Positions 1 to 7,584 of a stretch of DNA of 64,000 nucleotides are shown here, in pieces. The notes below the pieces were generated by a model, which had not been told where the DNA came from, made no database searches, and saw only the letters and a program-made list of their open reading frames with translations. This DNA comes from Verrucomicrobiia bacterium (GTDB lineage: Bacteria > Verrucomicrobiota > Verrucomicrobiia > Opitutales > Cerasicoccaceae): assembly GCA_030432235.1 (NCBI GenBank), contig JAUIHT010000005.1:62001-126000 (forward strand). The letters are read 5' to 3'. Position 1 is the stretch's first letter. The number at the start of each line of letters is the position of its first letter. The translations under genes were made by a program, and so were the position numbers.

Positions 1-340
1 GAAGGGGAAATGCAGCCGCTTCTCGGCATGTTGCCGGATACGTCGGAAGAGCGGATCTGCTTGGGTTAAGGTCAAGATAGGTAAGGTGTTAAGCCGTGCT
101 GCAATTTGCAACCGGAATAGGGGCCAAACCCTCCTCTAAAGACGGTTAAATACTGCTTTGTCAAAGAACTATTGCCGGATACCCAGGGAACCTTGCGATA
201 AGCCGTACTCGTTTAAGGTCAAAAGACCCCGGCCGGGCGCTCATGGGCCGGGCCGGTTCCGCAGGAATTTCGCCGGGACCTGATGGTGTCCGGACAATGG
301 CTGTTTTCCGCTAGGGCGGTCGTGAAAAATGGCTGATCAT
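1..340 (-). other. Untranslated leader running off the left edge; candidate rRNA-operon leader
   Basis: No convincing coding frame is seen here. On the minus strand the region lies directly downstream of a consensus promoter at 347-374 and is transcribed toward position 1. It contains a GC-rich inverted repeat near 228-252 (CCCGGCC paired with GGCCGGG) and, around 150-170 on the minus strand, the string AGTTCTTTGACAAAGC, which resembles the boxA antitermination element of rRNA leaders. A strong promoter, a long untranslated leader and boxA together are typical of an rRNA operon, but the structural RNA itself would lie outside the window. A long mRNA leader or another non-coding RNA remains possible. 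Confidence 0.35.
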
Positions 341-346
341 GCGCTG

Positions 347-374
347 ATTATATCACGGAATACGAGGTTGTCAA
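347..374 (-). promoter_or_regulatory. Consensus sigma-70-type promoter firing leftward
   Basis: Read on the minus strand, a perfect TTGACA (369-374) is followed by a 16-nt spacer and a perfect TATAAT (347-352). Transcription would start near 340 and leave the window. Exact matches to both hexamers are rare and usually mark very strongly transcribed stable-RNA genes. Confidence 0.75.
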
Positions 375-468
375 TAGTTACGCTGGCTCGGTTGGATCGT
401 TTGAGTTGGTTGGGTGTGTTGGGCGCTTACAGATTGAAATCCGCATGGGCACAACCTAGGTTAGGTGC

Positions 469-1287
469 ATGCGTTGTCTCGTTTTCATAGTCCTGCTTTG
501 GCCTGCACTGGCCTTCACTGCCGGGGTCAATCGAGGAGACACTGAGGCGCAAGTAGAGCAGGCCCTGGGCAAGCCGGAGTCCGTGCTGGATGCCGGCGTG
601 AAGAAAATCCTCTTCTACGAGACGACGAAAATCACCCTGAAAAACGGCGTGGTCATCAAGGTCGAAGCTATTAAACCTTCGGGGCAAAAACCTGACTCGC
701 CTGCGTCAGACAAGACCGCCAGCGTCCGGTCTGATGCACCTTCGGCCAAAGCTAAAAGCCGCCCGGTCGCGCCTCTAAATGTTGGCCTGCCAACCCTGCA
801 CTCGGCTTATCTGGGTGGCGGCTACACCATAGAGCTTGAGGCCCCGAATAATTTTGGGCCTTTTAAGAAGACGATGGGTGGGCGCGATTTTCCCATTCAG
901 TACATGTCCAGGGGCTTTGACGACAAGCTCATGCTCACCGCCGCATCTATCGATCATGGGAACAACGCAGACCTTAGCGCCCACGATCTGGTCAAACTTG
1001 CGATGGTTTCCAGCCAGAAAGCCTACGAACCCTTCAAACTTGAGTTTCAGCAGACGCGAATGATTCAGGGGCAACCGGTAGCGTACTACGGCTACGAGGG
1101 CGTCCTGCGGGGCGAGCACGGCGACCAGGGCGGCATGCGGCGTCTGCTTGGCCTCGTGGTCAAGGTCAGAGGCGGCTTCCTCACCGTCAGCATTGAGGGG
1201 CCCGCGCCGGAAATGCGAAGTATTCAGCCAGCTCTCGAGGCTGCGATCCTGAGCCTGGAAATTGAGGACTCCGGTTCCGGAGGGTGA
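469..1287 (+). CDS. Secreted protein with SmpA/BamE-like N-terminal segment, function unknown
   Basis: A 272-residue protein. The N-terminus is a short signal peptide (MRCLVFIVLLWPALAFTAG). Residues about 19-66 (GDTEAQVEQALGKPESVL followed by a short beta-rich stretch) resemble the fold used by SmpA/OmlA/BamE-type envelope proteins, where a GxT..qV...lGkP motif is typical. A Ser/Pro/Lys-rich linker (about 67-105) leads into a C-terminal domain of about 165 residues that I do not recognise. No lipobox cysteine is present, so it is probably periplasmic or secreted rather than a lipoprotein. It stands alone between the leftward promoter and a repeat array. The start gives a complete signal peptide. 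Confidence 0.7.
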   Translation: MRCLVFIVLLWPALAFTAGVNRGDTEAQVEQALGKPESVLDAGVKKILFYETTKITLKNGVVIKVEAIKPSGQKPDSPASDKTASVRSDAPSAKAKSRPVAPLNVGLPTLHSAYLGGGYTIELEAPNNFGPFKKTMGGRDFPIQYMSRGFDDKLMLTAASIDHGNNADLSAHDLVKLAMVSSQKAYEPFKLEFQQTRMIQGQPVAYYGYEGVLRGEHGDQGGMRRLLGLVVKVRGGFLTVSIEGPAPEMRSIQPALEAAILSLEIEDSGSGG

Positions 1288-1340
1288 GGCGAGCCGAAAA
1301 CCGAAACACGGTATTCGCGCGCTTTTATAAAAGTATTTTG

Positions 1341-1528
1341 CAGGCCAACGGCCTGATCCAACGTAGCCTGGGGCAACGCCCTAGGATTGAGAGAGGTAAC
1401 AGACTCGCAGGCTGAAGGTCTGCCACAAACGTACCGCATAGTTGGAGCAGGCCTTCAGCCTGCTATAATTGTTCATCAGCCCACCAGGGGCGTTGCCCCT
1501 GGCTACGGTGGATAAGGCTTTCAGCCTT
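1341..1528. repeat. Array of six REP-like hairpins
   Basis: Six short inverted repeats follow each other: 1341-1355 (CAGGCC-AAC-GGCCTG), 1367-1385 (imperfect), 1407-1423 (imperfect), 1446-1464 (AGCAGGC-CTTCA-GCCTGCT), 1484-1502 (CCAGGGGC-GTT-GCCCCTGG) and 1514-1528 (AAGGCT-TTC-AGCCTT). Two motif themes alternate, a GGCTGAAGxCTGC type and a GGGGCAACGCCCC type. Tight palindromes with tiny loops in intergenic DNA are characteristic of bacterial REP/BIME-type elements. No REP-associated transposase gene is in the window. Confidence 0.7.
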
Positions 1529-1668
1529 GATGATGGTACACTGAACCAGCCAGATAACGGCTACGACTTTATGTAAACTGCTCTAGCCACTTCCCCTTTA
1601 TCTTCCTCTACAATCGATCAGTAGCGGAGTAAGAGTAAGAGTAAGAGAAAGAGGGGGAGGTCTTTGGA

Positions 1669-1717
1669 CGCTTTTTGCTTTTCGCTTTCCGCTTTTTGCT
1701 TTTGGCTCTCTCGTTTT
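1669..1717 (+). repeat. Heptamer array directly before the valS start codon
   Basis: Seven consecutive 7-nt units with consensus (C/T)GCTTTT fill this interval, then four bases (TCCC) and the valS ATG at 1722. A purine-rich hexamer array (AGTAAG units, 1628-1651) lies just upstream. No Shine-Dalgarno sequence is visible because the array occupies its position. Confidence 0.75.
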
Positions 1718-1721
1718 TCCC

Positions 1722-4700
1722 ATGTCCGAAATTTCAAAGTCCTACGAGCCCGCCGAGGTCGAGAACCAGTGGTACCAGCGCTGGCTGGAGGCCGGTTGCT
1801 TCCGTGGCGAGGCCGACCCATCCAAGGAGCCGTTCTGCATCACCATTCCGCCGCCCAATGTGACGGGCGTGCTGCACATGGGGCACCTCCTGAACAACAC
1901 CATTCAGGACCTCTACACCCGCCGCGCGCGCCAGCAGGGCAAGGCCGCCGTCTGGGTGCCCGGCACCGACCACGCCGGCATCGCTACCCAGAGCCGCGTC
2001 GAGCGCAAGCTCCGCGAGCAGGGCCAGACCCGTCATGACCTGGGCCGCGAGAAGTTCGTCGAAGTCGCCAGTGAATGGCGTGACGAGCACCGCAACATCA
2101 TCCTCGACCAATTAAAAAAGCTCGGAGCCTCCTGCGACTGGGACCGCACCGTCCACACCCTCGATCCGCAGTACAGCCGCGGCGTCCTGACCGCCTTCGT
2201 CGAGCTGTTCCACAAGGGTAATATCTATCGGGGCAAGCGTATGGTCAACTGGTGCCCGGTCAGCCTGACCGCCCTCAGCAACGAGGAGGTCATCATGAAG
2301 CCGCAGTCGGGCAAGCTCTACAAGATGCGCTACGAAATCGCGGAGCGCCCGGGCGAGTTCGTCGAGATTTCCACCACGCGCCCCGAGACCCTGATGGGTG
2401 ACACCGGCGTAGCCATCCACCCCGAGGATGATCGCTACAAGCACCTGCATGGCCTGCATGCCGTTCGCCCCTTCCCGCGGGCTGAAATTCCTTTCGTTCC
2501 CGACGAGCACGTCGACCGCGAGTTCGGCACGGGTGTCCTCAAGGTTACCCCGGCGCACGACATGGCGGACTTCGACATCGGCAACCGTCACAACCTCGAG
2601 GTCATCGACGTCCTCACGCCCGACGGAAAAATCAACTGCCCCGAGTGCCCCGAGCTCCACGGCAAGGATCGCTTCGTGGCTCGTAAGATTGCCGCCAAGA
2701 TGCTCGACGAGCTGGGCCTGCTGGTCAAGGAGGAGCCCTACGAGAACAATGTCGGCTTCTCCGAACGCGCCGATGTGCCTATCGAGCCGCGCCTGTCCGA
2801 CCAGTGGTGGCTACGCTACCCGAAGGTCGAGGAGGCCAAGGAGGTTGTCCGCAACGGCACCATTAAATTTTACCCGGAACGTTGGTCCAAGACTTACCTG
2901 CACTGGCTGGAAAATATCCAGGACTGGTGCATCAGCCGCCAGCTCTGGTGGGGCCACCGCATCCCCGTCTGGTACAAAAAGGGCATCGACCGTGCCAGCC
3001 TGACCGAAGAAGATTTAAATCCAGAAAATATACAGCTTTCCGCAGATGCGAAAATTCACGTATCTGTTGATGGTCCACCTGATCCAGAAAATTGGGAACA
3101 GGAAGAAGACGTTCTTGATACATGGGCGAGTTCCTGGCTGTGGCCGTTCGGCGTATTTGGTTGGCCTGGCTATTTGAAGCTGGACGATTTTAAGCTAAAT
3201 GATCGCGTAGTTTTCCTTGAAGAACCTACAAATCATGAAACGGATATTAAGAAGGGCGACGAAGGCATTGTTGTTGGCCACGCTGCACCGCATGTGATCG
3301 TAGAAGCTGGTAAGCAAGGTTGGTATCGTGTTCTTCCAAGAGAACTAAAAAATCTTAGCAGGATCCATCATGACTTAGTGGCAGAAACCCAAGCACATGA
3401 ACTGGCATTCTGGTATCCTACATCGCTGCTCGCGACCGGTTTTGACATCATCTTCTTCTGGGTGGCCCGTATGATTATGGCGGGGCTGGAGTTCATGGGG
3501 GACGTGCCCTTCAAGGCCGTTTACTTCAACGGACTCATCCGCGACTCGCAGGGCCGCAAGATGTCGAAGTCCCTCGGCAACTCGCCCGATCCGCTGGAGT
3601 TGATCGCGAAGTTCGGCGCCGACGGACTCCGCCTGGGCCTGCTCCTCATCGCCCCCAAGGGTCAGGACATCCTCTTCAGCGAAGATCGCATAAAAGAGGG
3701 TAGGAATTTCTGCAACAAGCTGTGGAACGCATCCAGATTCCGACAGATGTCGGAACCTGGAAGTCAAAAGTCAAAAGTCAAAAGTCAAGAGGGTCTTATT
3801 GAGAGCCTGGATGCTGGTCAGTTCGACGTCGATGATCATGCCATTCTGGGCAAGTTGTGTCAGACGCTCGATACGGTTCACAAGGGACTCGAAACCTACG
3901 AGCTGCACGCTGCCGTACAGGCGCTTTACTCCTTCTTCTGGTCGGACTTCTGCGACTGGTACGTGGAGGTCTCCAAGGCCAAGCTGGATTCCGAAAAGAC
4001 CCGTGCGAACTGCCTCGCGATTCAGGATATCTGCCTGCGTCAGCTTCTGTTGATGCTGCACCCGATCATGCCGTTCATCACGGAAGAGCTCTGGCATAGC
4101 CTCGGCTTTGCTGAGGAGCCGAAAGACGAAAGTCTAAAGTCTAAAGCAGGTTTGGATTCGATTCAGAATCATAATCCTGGGACGGGTGTTGAGTTGCGCG
4201 AGAAGCTCGCCGGGGCGGGCGTTACTTTGGATGACAAAGCAGTGGCCGCCACCAACGCCCTGCGGGACTTCGTCACCCAGGCACGTGCCCTCAAGGCCCA
4301 GTACAACCTCGCGGCCAAACGCGACGTGACCTTTAATCTGGAGGCGGATGCCGAGCAGAAAGCGCTCCTTGAGGGTAATCTTGATAAGCTTCTCAAGCTC
4401 GTTGGCGCGGAGGCTATCCAGCCCGATGGTGCCTTGGAGAATGCCCCGGCGGTCGTCACGCCGCTGGGCACGCTTTACCTGGACCTCGCCGGGTCCGTGG
4501 ACACCGAGGCGGAGAAGGCGCGTCTGACCAAGGAGCTGGAGCAGCTTGAAAAGGCGATCAAGGGTGCGCAGGCCAAACTCGGCAACGAGAGCTTTACCGG
4601 CAAGGCCCCGGCCAACGTCGTCGAAGGCGTCCGCCAAACTCTGGCGACGAACCTCGAAAAGCAGGCCGAGACGCAGAAGCTTTTAGCGAGTCTCGAATAG
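1722..4700 (+). CDS. valS: Valine--tRNA ligase with inserted small domain
   Basis: Class Ia synthetase that charges tRNA-Val with valine; 992 residues. HMGH (residues 52-55) is the HIGH motif and KMSKS lies at 613-617. The editing domain, anticodon-binding domain and C-terminal coiled coil (about 925-992) are all present. Three oddities are seen. First, between GWP (480-482) and the conserved FWYPTSLLATGFD block (from 563) there are about 80 residues where the family normally has about ten; the extra sequence (DRVVFLEEP... KKGDEGIVVGH... GWYRVLPREL) looks like a small SH3/DUF4926-type beta domain. Second, the DNA from about 3004 to 3420 is clearly AT-richer than the rest of the gene. Third, two heptamer arrays are translated in frame (3761-3788 and 4124-4151). 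No stop interrupts the frame, so the enzyme is probably functional. Confidence 0.97.
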   Translation: MSEISKSYEPAEVENQWYQRWLEAGCFRGEADPSKEPFCITIPPPNVTGVLHMGHLLNNTIQDLYTRRARQQGKAAVWVPGTDHAGIATQSRVERKLREQGQTRHDLGREKFVEVASEWRDEHRNIILDQLKKLGASCDWDRTVHTLDPQYSRGVLTAFVELFHKGNIYRGKRMVNWCPVSLTALSNEEVIMKPQSGKLYKMRYEIAERPGEFVEISTTRPETLMGDTGVAIHPEDDRYKHLHGLHAVRPFPRAEIPFVPDEHVDREFGTGVLKVTPAHDMADFDIGNRHNLEVIDVLTPDGKINCPECPELHGKDRFVARKIAAKMLDELGLLVKEEPYENNVGFSERADVPIEPRLSDQWWLRYPKVEEAKEVVRNGTIKFYPERWSKTYLHWLENIQDWCISRQLWWGHRIPVWYKKGIDRASLTEEDLNPENIQLSADAKIHVSVDGPPDPENWEQEEDVLDTWASSWLWPFGVFGWPGYLKLDDFKLNDRVVFLEEPTNHETDIKKGDEGIVVGHAAPHVIVEAGKQGWYRVLPRELKNLSRIHHDLVAETQAHELAFWYPTSLLATGFDIIFFWVARMIMAGLEFMGDVPFKAVYFNGLIRDSQGRKMSKSLGNSPDPLELIAKFGADGLRLGLLLIAPKGQDILFSEDRIKEGRNFCNKLWNASRFRQMSEPGSQKSKVKSQEGLIESLDAGQFDVDDHAILGKLCQTLDTVHKGLETYELHAAVQALYSFFWSDFCDWYVEVSKAKLDSEKTRANCLAIQDICLRQLLLMLHPIMPFITEELWHSLGFAEEPKDESLKSKAGLDSIQNHNPGTGVELREKLAGAGVTLDDKAVAATNALRDFVTQARALKAQYNLAAKRDVTFNLEADAEQKALLEGNLDKLLKLVGAEAIQPDGALENAPAVVTPLGTLYLDLAGSVDTEAEKARLTKELEQLEKAIKGAQAKLGNESFTGKAPANVVEGVRQTLATNLEKQAETQKLLASLE
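3761..3788 (+). repeat. Four AAGTCAA heptamers inside valS
   Basis: Four perfect copies of AAGTCAA, translated as KSQKSKVKSQ-like residues in the linker between the catalytic and anticodon-binding domains. A perfect 8-bp inverted repeat (TTCCGACA-GA-TGTCGGAA) lies just upstream at 3738-3755. The 28-nt length alone would shift the frame, so flanking bases must compensate. Confidence 0.85.
4124..4151 (+). repeat. AGTCTAA-type heptamers inside valS
   Basis: Units AGACGAA, AGTCTAA, AGTCTAA and AGCAGGT follow each other with a 7-nt period and are translated in frame in the anticodon-binding region of valS. The following bases (4152-4180) also contain a short GATTC/GAATC inverted pair. Confidence 0.65.
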
Positions 4701-4708
4701 TTCTTCGC

Positions 4709-4736
4709 TTGACCGCACTCGGGGGAGGTCTATGTT
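4709..4736 (+). promoter_or_regulatory. Probable promoter of tRNA-Gln
   Basis: TTGACC (4709-4714), a 16-nt spacer and TATGTT (4731-4736) lie 16 bases upstream of the mature tRNA 5' end. This gives a sensible start site for a short tRNA precursor and separates the tRNA from valS transcription. Confidence 0.5.
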
Positions 4737-4751
4737 CTCCCTCTTACGCAT

Positions 4752-4825
4752 AGGCTCGTGGTGTAATGGTAGCACAGCAGATTTTGGTTCTGCTTGTCGG
4801 GGTTCGAATCCCTGCGAGCCTGCCA
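4752..4825 (+). tRNA. tRNA-Gln (anticodon UUG)
   Basis: A 74-nt cloverleaf: acceptor AGGCTCG pairs with CGAGCCT, the anticodon stem GCAGA/TCTGC closes the loop TTTTGGT with anticodon TTG, and the T arm contains GGTTCGAATCC. The discriminator base is G and the 3' CCA is encoded. UUG reads glutamine codons CAA and CAG. Confidence 0.95.
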
Positions 4826-4830
4826 CTTGG

Positions 4831-4865
4831 GATTGAAGATTGTAGAGGGTAGATTTCAGATTGGA
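4831..4865. repeat. GATTGAA-type heptamer array after tRNA-Gln
   Basis: Five 7-nt units follow the tRNA 3' end by five bases: GATTGAA, GATTGTA, GAGGGTA, GATTTCA, GATTGGA. The same GATT-led unit family occurs at 15209-15243. Confidence 0.7.
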
Positions 4866-4942
4866 AAAACTATCGAACGCATATGTCGCGGTGAATCTTC
4901 AAAACACAATGCGTAGATTGAGGGTGCAGGACATGGCTCTGC

Positions 4943-5947
4943 CTATTGGGTAAACGCGTAGATGAAGACGTTGATGCCGAGGCGTGTATAAAATGTGTGG
5001 GCGTAGTCGGAGATTTCCTGCGTGTAGTAGTAGCGGAAGACGCGCCAGGAGTCGTCGGGCTCCTGAACCCAGGCGGGCATGGCCTTCTGCTGGGTGTAGA
5101 TGACGTCCTGCCGGCCGTCCTCGCGGGTCGTCTCGAAGCGCACGCCGGTGTAGGCGGCCTCGGCCAGACGTTCGGAGAGCCCTTCGGCGCCTTCGCGGAT
5201 GCGGAAGCCGATAAAGGTGGTCCACTGGTCGAGATCGTTTTTGCCCCAACCCATGGCGAGGATGGGCATGGCCAGCGCGGCCAGGCGGCCCTTGACCGTT
5301 ACGCCCATGGCGGCGTAGGTGCCCTGCGGCCATTTTTCGTTGACCACGTAGTCCCGCACGGCGTCGGGCAGGATGGTGGCGTCGGGTAAGCCACGATAAA
5401 AGGCGGTGAAGAGCGGGTGGTTGCGCGGCAGGGGCTGGAACTCCTTGTCCGGGTAAACCTGCTTGAACATATCGGCCAGCACCGGGCTGACCTGCCACTC
5501 GGCGAAGCTGTGGAACTGACCGTAGCTGCCGTTTTCCTCGCGCAGGAAGGCGGCGTTGATGCCGGCGTCGAAGAACATGAACCCGCCGCGGTCGAAGTAG
5601 TCGCGCAGGGCGTCGATTTCGGCTTCGGAGAGCGTCCAGTCCTCACGATCCGCGAAATTCACGTAGACAAAGGGATGCTGGAAAAGCACCGGGTCGTCGA
5701 AGGTCTCGATGTAAATCGGGTCGGGCGCGACACGCAGTGTAGTGGCCTCGTTGATCTCTTCGAGGAGGCTGGTCAGGGCGTCGGGGTAATTGCGCTGGAG
5801 GCGATTGCCCTGCACCAGTTGCACCACGTGGACGGCGTTGGCTTCTTCCCAGGCCTCGGCGGTGGCTGAGGCTTTGGGCTGGACGACATCCGCGCGCAGC
5901 AGGGAGGCGACGCACAGGACCGATACTATGAACCGTGCAGCTTTCAT
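4943..5947 (-). CDS. DUF4159-domain secreted protein
   Basis: A 334-residue protein with a signal peptide (residues 1-19, ending SLLRA). The body, with FVYVNFADREDWTLSEAEI and DYFDRGGFMFFDAG, matches the DUF4159 family, which has a ThuA/glutamine-amidotransferase-like fold and no established reaction. The start overlaps the stop of the upstream HEAT-repeat gene (ATGA), so the two are translationally coupled. In Planctomycetes and Verrucomicrobia such proteins commonly accompany VWA-domain membrane proteins, as here. It is the last gene of a three-gene minus-strand operon. Confidence 0.85.
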   Translation of the reverse strand: MKAARFIVSVLCVASLLRADVVQPKASATAEAWEEANAVHVVQLVQGNRLQRNYPDALTSLLEEINEATTLRVAPDPIYIETFDDPVLFQHPFVYVNFADREDWTLSEAEIDALRDYFDRGGFMFFDAGINAAFLREENGSYGQFHSFAEWQVSPVLADMFKQVYPDKEFQPLPRNHPLFTAFYRGLPDATILPDAVRDYVVNEKWPQGTYAAMGVTVKGRLAALAMPILAMGWGKNDLDQWTTFIGFRIREGAEGLSERLAEAAYTGVRFETTREDGRQDVIYTQQKAMPAWVQEPDDSWRVFRYYYTQEISDYAHTFYTRLGINVFIYAFTQ

Positions 5948-7584
5948 GTGTCCTTGTTGGATTCCTCCATTTTCCCGAGTTGGGCGCGGATAAGCTTGGA
6001 CAATGGGCTGTTCGGGTAGTCCTTCAGGAAGGAGATCATGTCCTCACGATTGCCTTCGTAGGGATACTTGAACATGAGCATGAGGGCCAGCTTTTGCAGC
6101 TCGAAATCCGGATCGCGTAGCGTGGCTCCGAGGGCCTTGGGCCAGCCGGGCAACTGCCGCTCGACGGCTTCACGCAGGGCATGCCCGCGGATTTGCAGGT
6201 TCTCATCGAGGAGGAGGTCCAGCAGGAGATCGCTGGCCTGCTGGGGAGGCATCTGCGCACTGAGACGGATGAGGCCGCGGCGGACGTCCAGATGCTCGCT
6301 GAAAAGCATATCCTCAATCAGGGCGTCATTGGCCAGGCCGGTGGCGGAGGACAGGTAATTGACGGCCTGCTGGCGCACTTCGGGTGAGGGATCCTCGAGA
6401 AAGCCCTTAACGGCTTCGGGCTTGTTGGCTGCCAAGCCGAAATCCAGATAGGCGGCCACGGCCTCGCGGCGCAACACGGCATCGTTCAAGGTTATCAGGC
6501 TGGGCAGGAAGGGGGCGGCCTCGTCGGGAGCGATACGGATGAGGCGGAAGAAACGCACGGCCTGCTCCTGGCCCATTTGTTTTTGCAGGATGCGGGCCAC
6601 GGCTTCCTTCATCAGAGCCCGGTTGGGCTGATAACGCAGGCGGCCCAGCAGGGCCTCGGCCGCGACTTCCTCGTCGGCATCGTCGGTGAGCAGACGCAGG
6701 AGCTCCTGGTTTTCCGGGTTCGCGCCGCGCAGGCTCAATTCGCGGGCGAGTTGGAGGCGTTCGGCGCGGTCTTCGCGTTGGGCGATTTCAGCGGCTTTTT
6801 GCAGGAAGGCCTGGTTGGGCGCATGCCTGGCGGCATAGGGCAGGGCGGACAGGCGCACTTGCCGATCGGGGTCGTCCAGCAATGCCAGCCAGAGCTGAGG
6901 CGGTAAATCGACCCCCAATGCGTAGGCGTTGTTGACCATGTTCCGGCGCACGACGGCATCCTCATCGGAAAAGGCGCGGATAAGGATGGCGCGGGTTTGC
7001 GCGGGCAGGGGTTGAGTGGTACTGCTGTTGGGCCGGATAAGCTCGTAGGTGCGACGGATGGTCATCATCGTCGGCACGGCGGCGCTGGCGTTCCGGCGGA
7101 TGTCGGCGTCCTCGTCCCCTATGAGGTTGAGCACGGGGATGACGGCCTCGCCGGGCGCTCCGCGGTTCCACTCCGTCACCGACACCAAGGCGGCACGGCG
7201 CACACGCGCGGACGGGTCCCCGAGAGCCTCGACAACGGGCTCACGCGCGCTGGGATGCTCGTACTTGCCCAGCAGCATGACTGCCCCGGCGCGGCGTTCA
7301 GGCAAATCGGACTTCAGGTCCTGACGGGCGCGCTCAATGGTCAGGCGCTCCTCCTCGGTCAGGCGAACCGGTGGCAGGACCTCAGGAGGAAAAAGGTCGC
7401 GTGGAATATTCCCACTCTGGAATTTGAAATGGGTTGGTGGCTCTTCATCGTCCGCGCGCAGAGCAGGCGACACGGCGGCAGCCAGTAGAGCCAGTGAGGC
7501 GATAAGGGTACGAAAAAGCACCGCGGGCTGTGCGAAACCCACTCCGTTACGGCATCGGCTTGTACTGGTGAGCGGTAAAAACAT
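5944..7584 (-). CDS. Secreted HEAT-repeat protein
   Basis: About 546 residues. After a signal sequence (hydrophobic stretch LIASLALLAAAVSPALRA) the protein is a chain of HEAT repeats through most of its length, seen in blocks such as DLPERRAGAVMLLGKYEHP, DPSARVRRAALVSVTEW and DEDADIRRNASAAVPT. Such solenoids act as protein-binding scaffolds. I place the start at 7584 because that ATG overlaps the TGA of the preceding VWA gene (TGATG), matching the coupling seen at the other end; a start at 7617 would add eleven residues before the same signal sequence. It probably holds together the VWA and DUF4159 products in the periplasm, which is inference from co-transcription. Confidence 0.85.
   Translation of the reverse strand: MFLPLTSTSRCRNGVGFAQPAVLFRTLIASLALLAAAVSPALRADDEEPPTHFKFQSGNIPRDLFPPEVLPPVRLTEEERLTIERARQDLKSDLPERRAGAVMLLGKYEHPSAREPVVEALGDPSARVRRAALVSVTEWNRGAPGEAVIPVLNLIGDEDADIRRNASAAVPTMMTIRRTYELIRPNSSTTQPLPAQTRAILIRAFSDEDAVVRRNMVNNAYALGVDLPPQLWLALLDDPDRQVRLSALPYAARHAPNQAFLQKAAEIAQREDRAERLQLARELSLRGANPENQELLRLLTDDADEEVAAEALLGRLRYQPNRALMKEAVARILQKQMGQEQAVRFFRLIRIAPDEAAPFLPSLITLNDAVLRREAVAAYLDFGLAANKPEAVKGFLEDPSPEVRQQAVNYLSSATGLANDALIEDMLFSEHLDVRRGLIRLSAQMPPQQASDLLLDLLLDENLQIRGHALREAVERQLPGWPKALGATLRDPDFELQKLALMLMFKYPYEGNREDMISFLKDYPNSPLSKLIRAQLGKMEESNKDT

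Larger units (their letters stand above)
1288..1721. other. Intergenic region made of hairpin and short-period repeats
   Basis: No gene is seen in this 434-nt gap. It holds a run of six short hairpins (1341-1528), a hexamer array with AGTAAG units (1628-1651) and a pyrimidine-rich heptamer array (1669-1717) ending four bases before the valS start codon. Confidence 0.7.

Noticed and set aside
1-69. A short open frame reaching the left edge and ending at 69 as a possible gene tail
   Set aside because: Only about 22 codons are visible, with no family signal, and the minus strand of the same DNA lies downstream of a very strong promoter.
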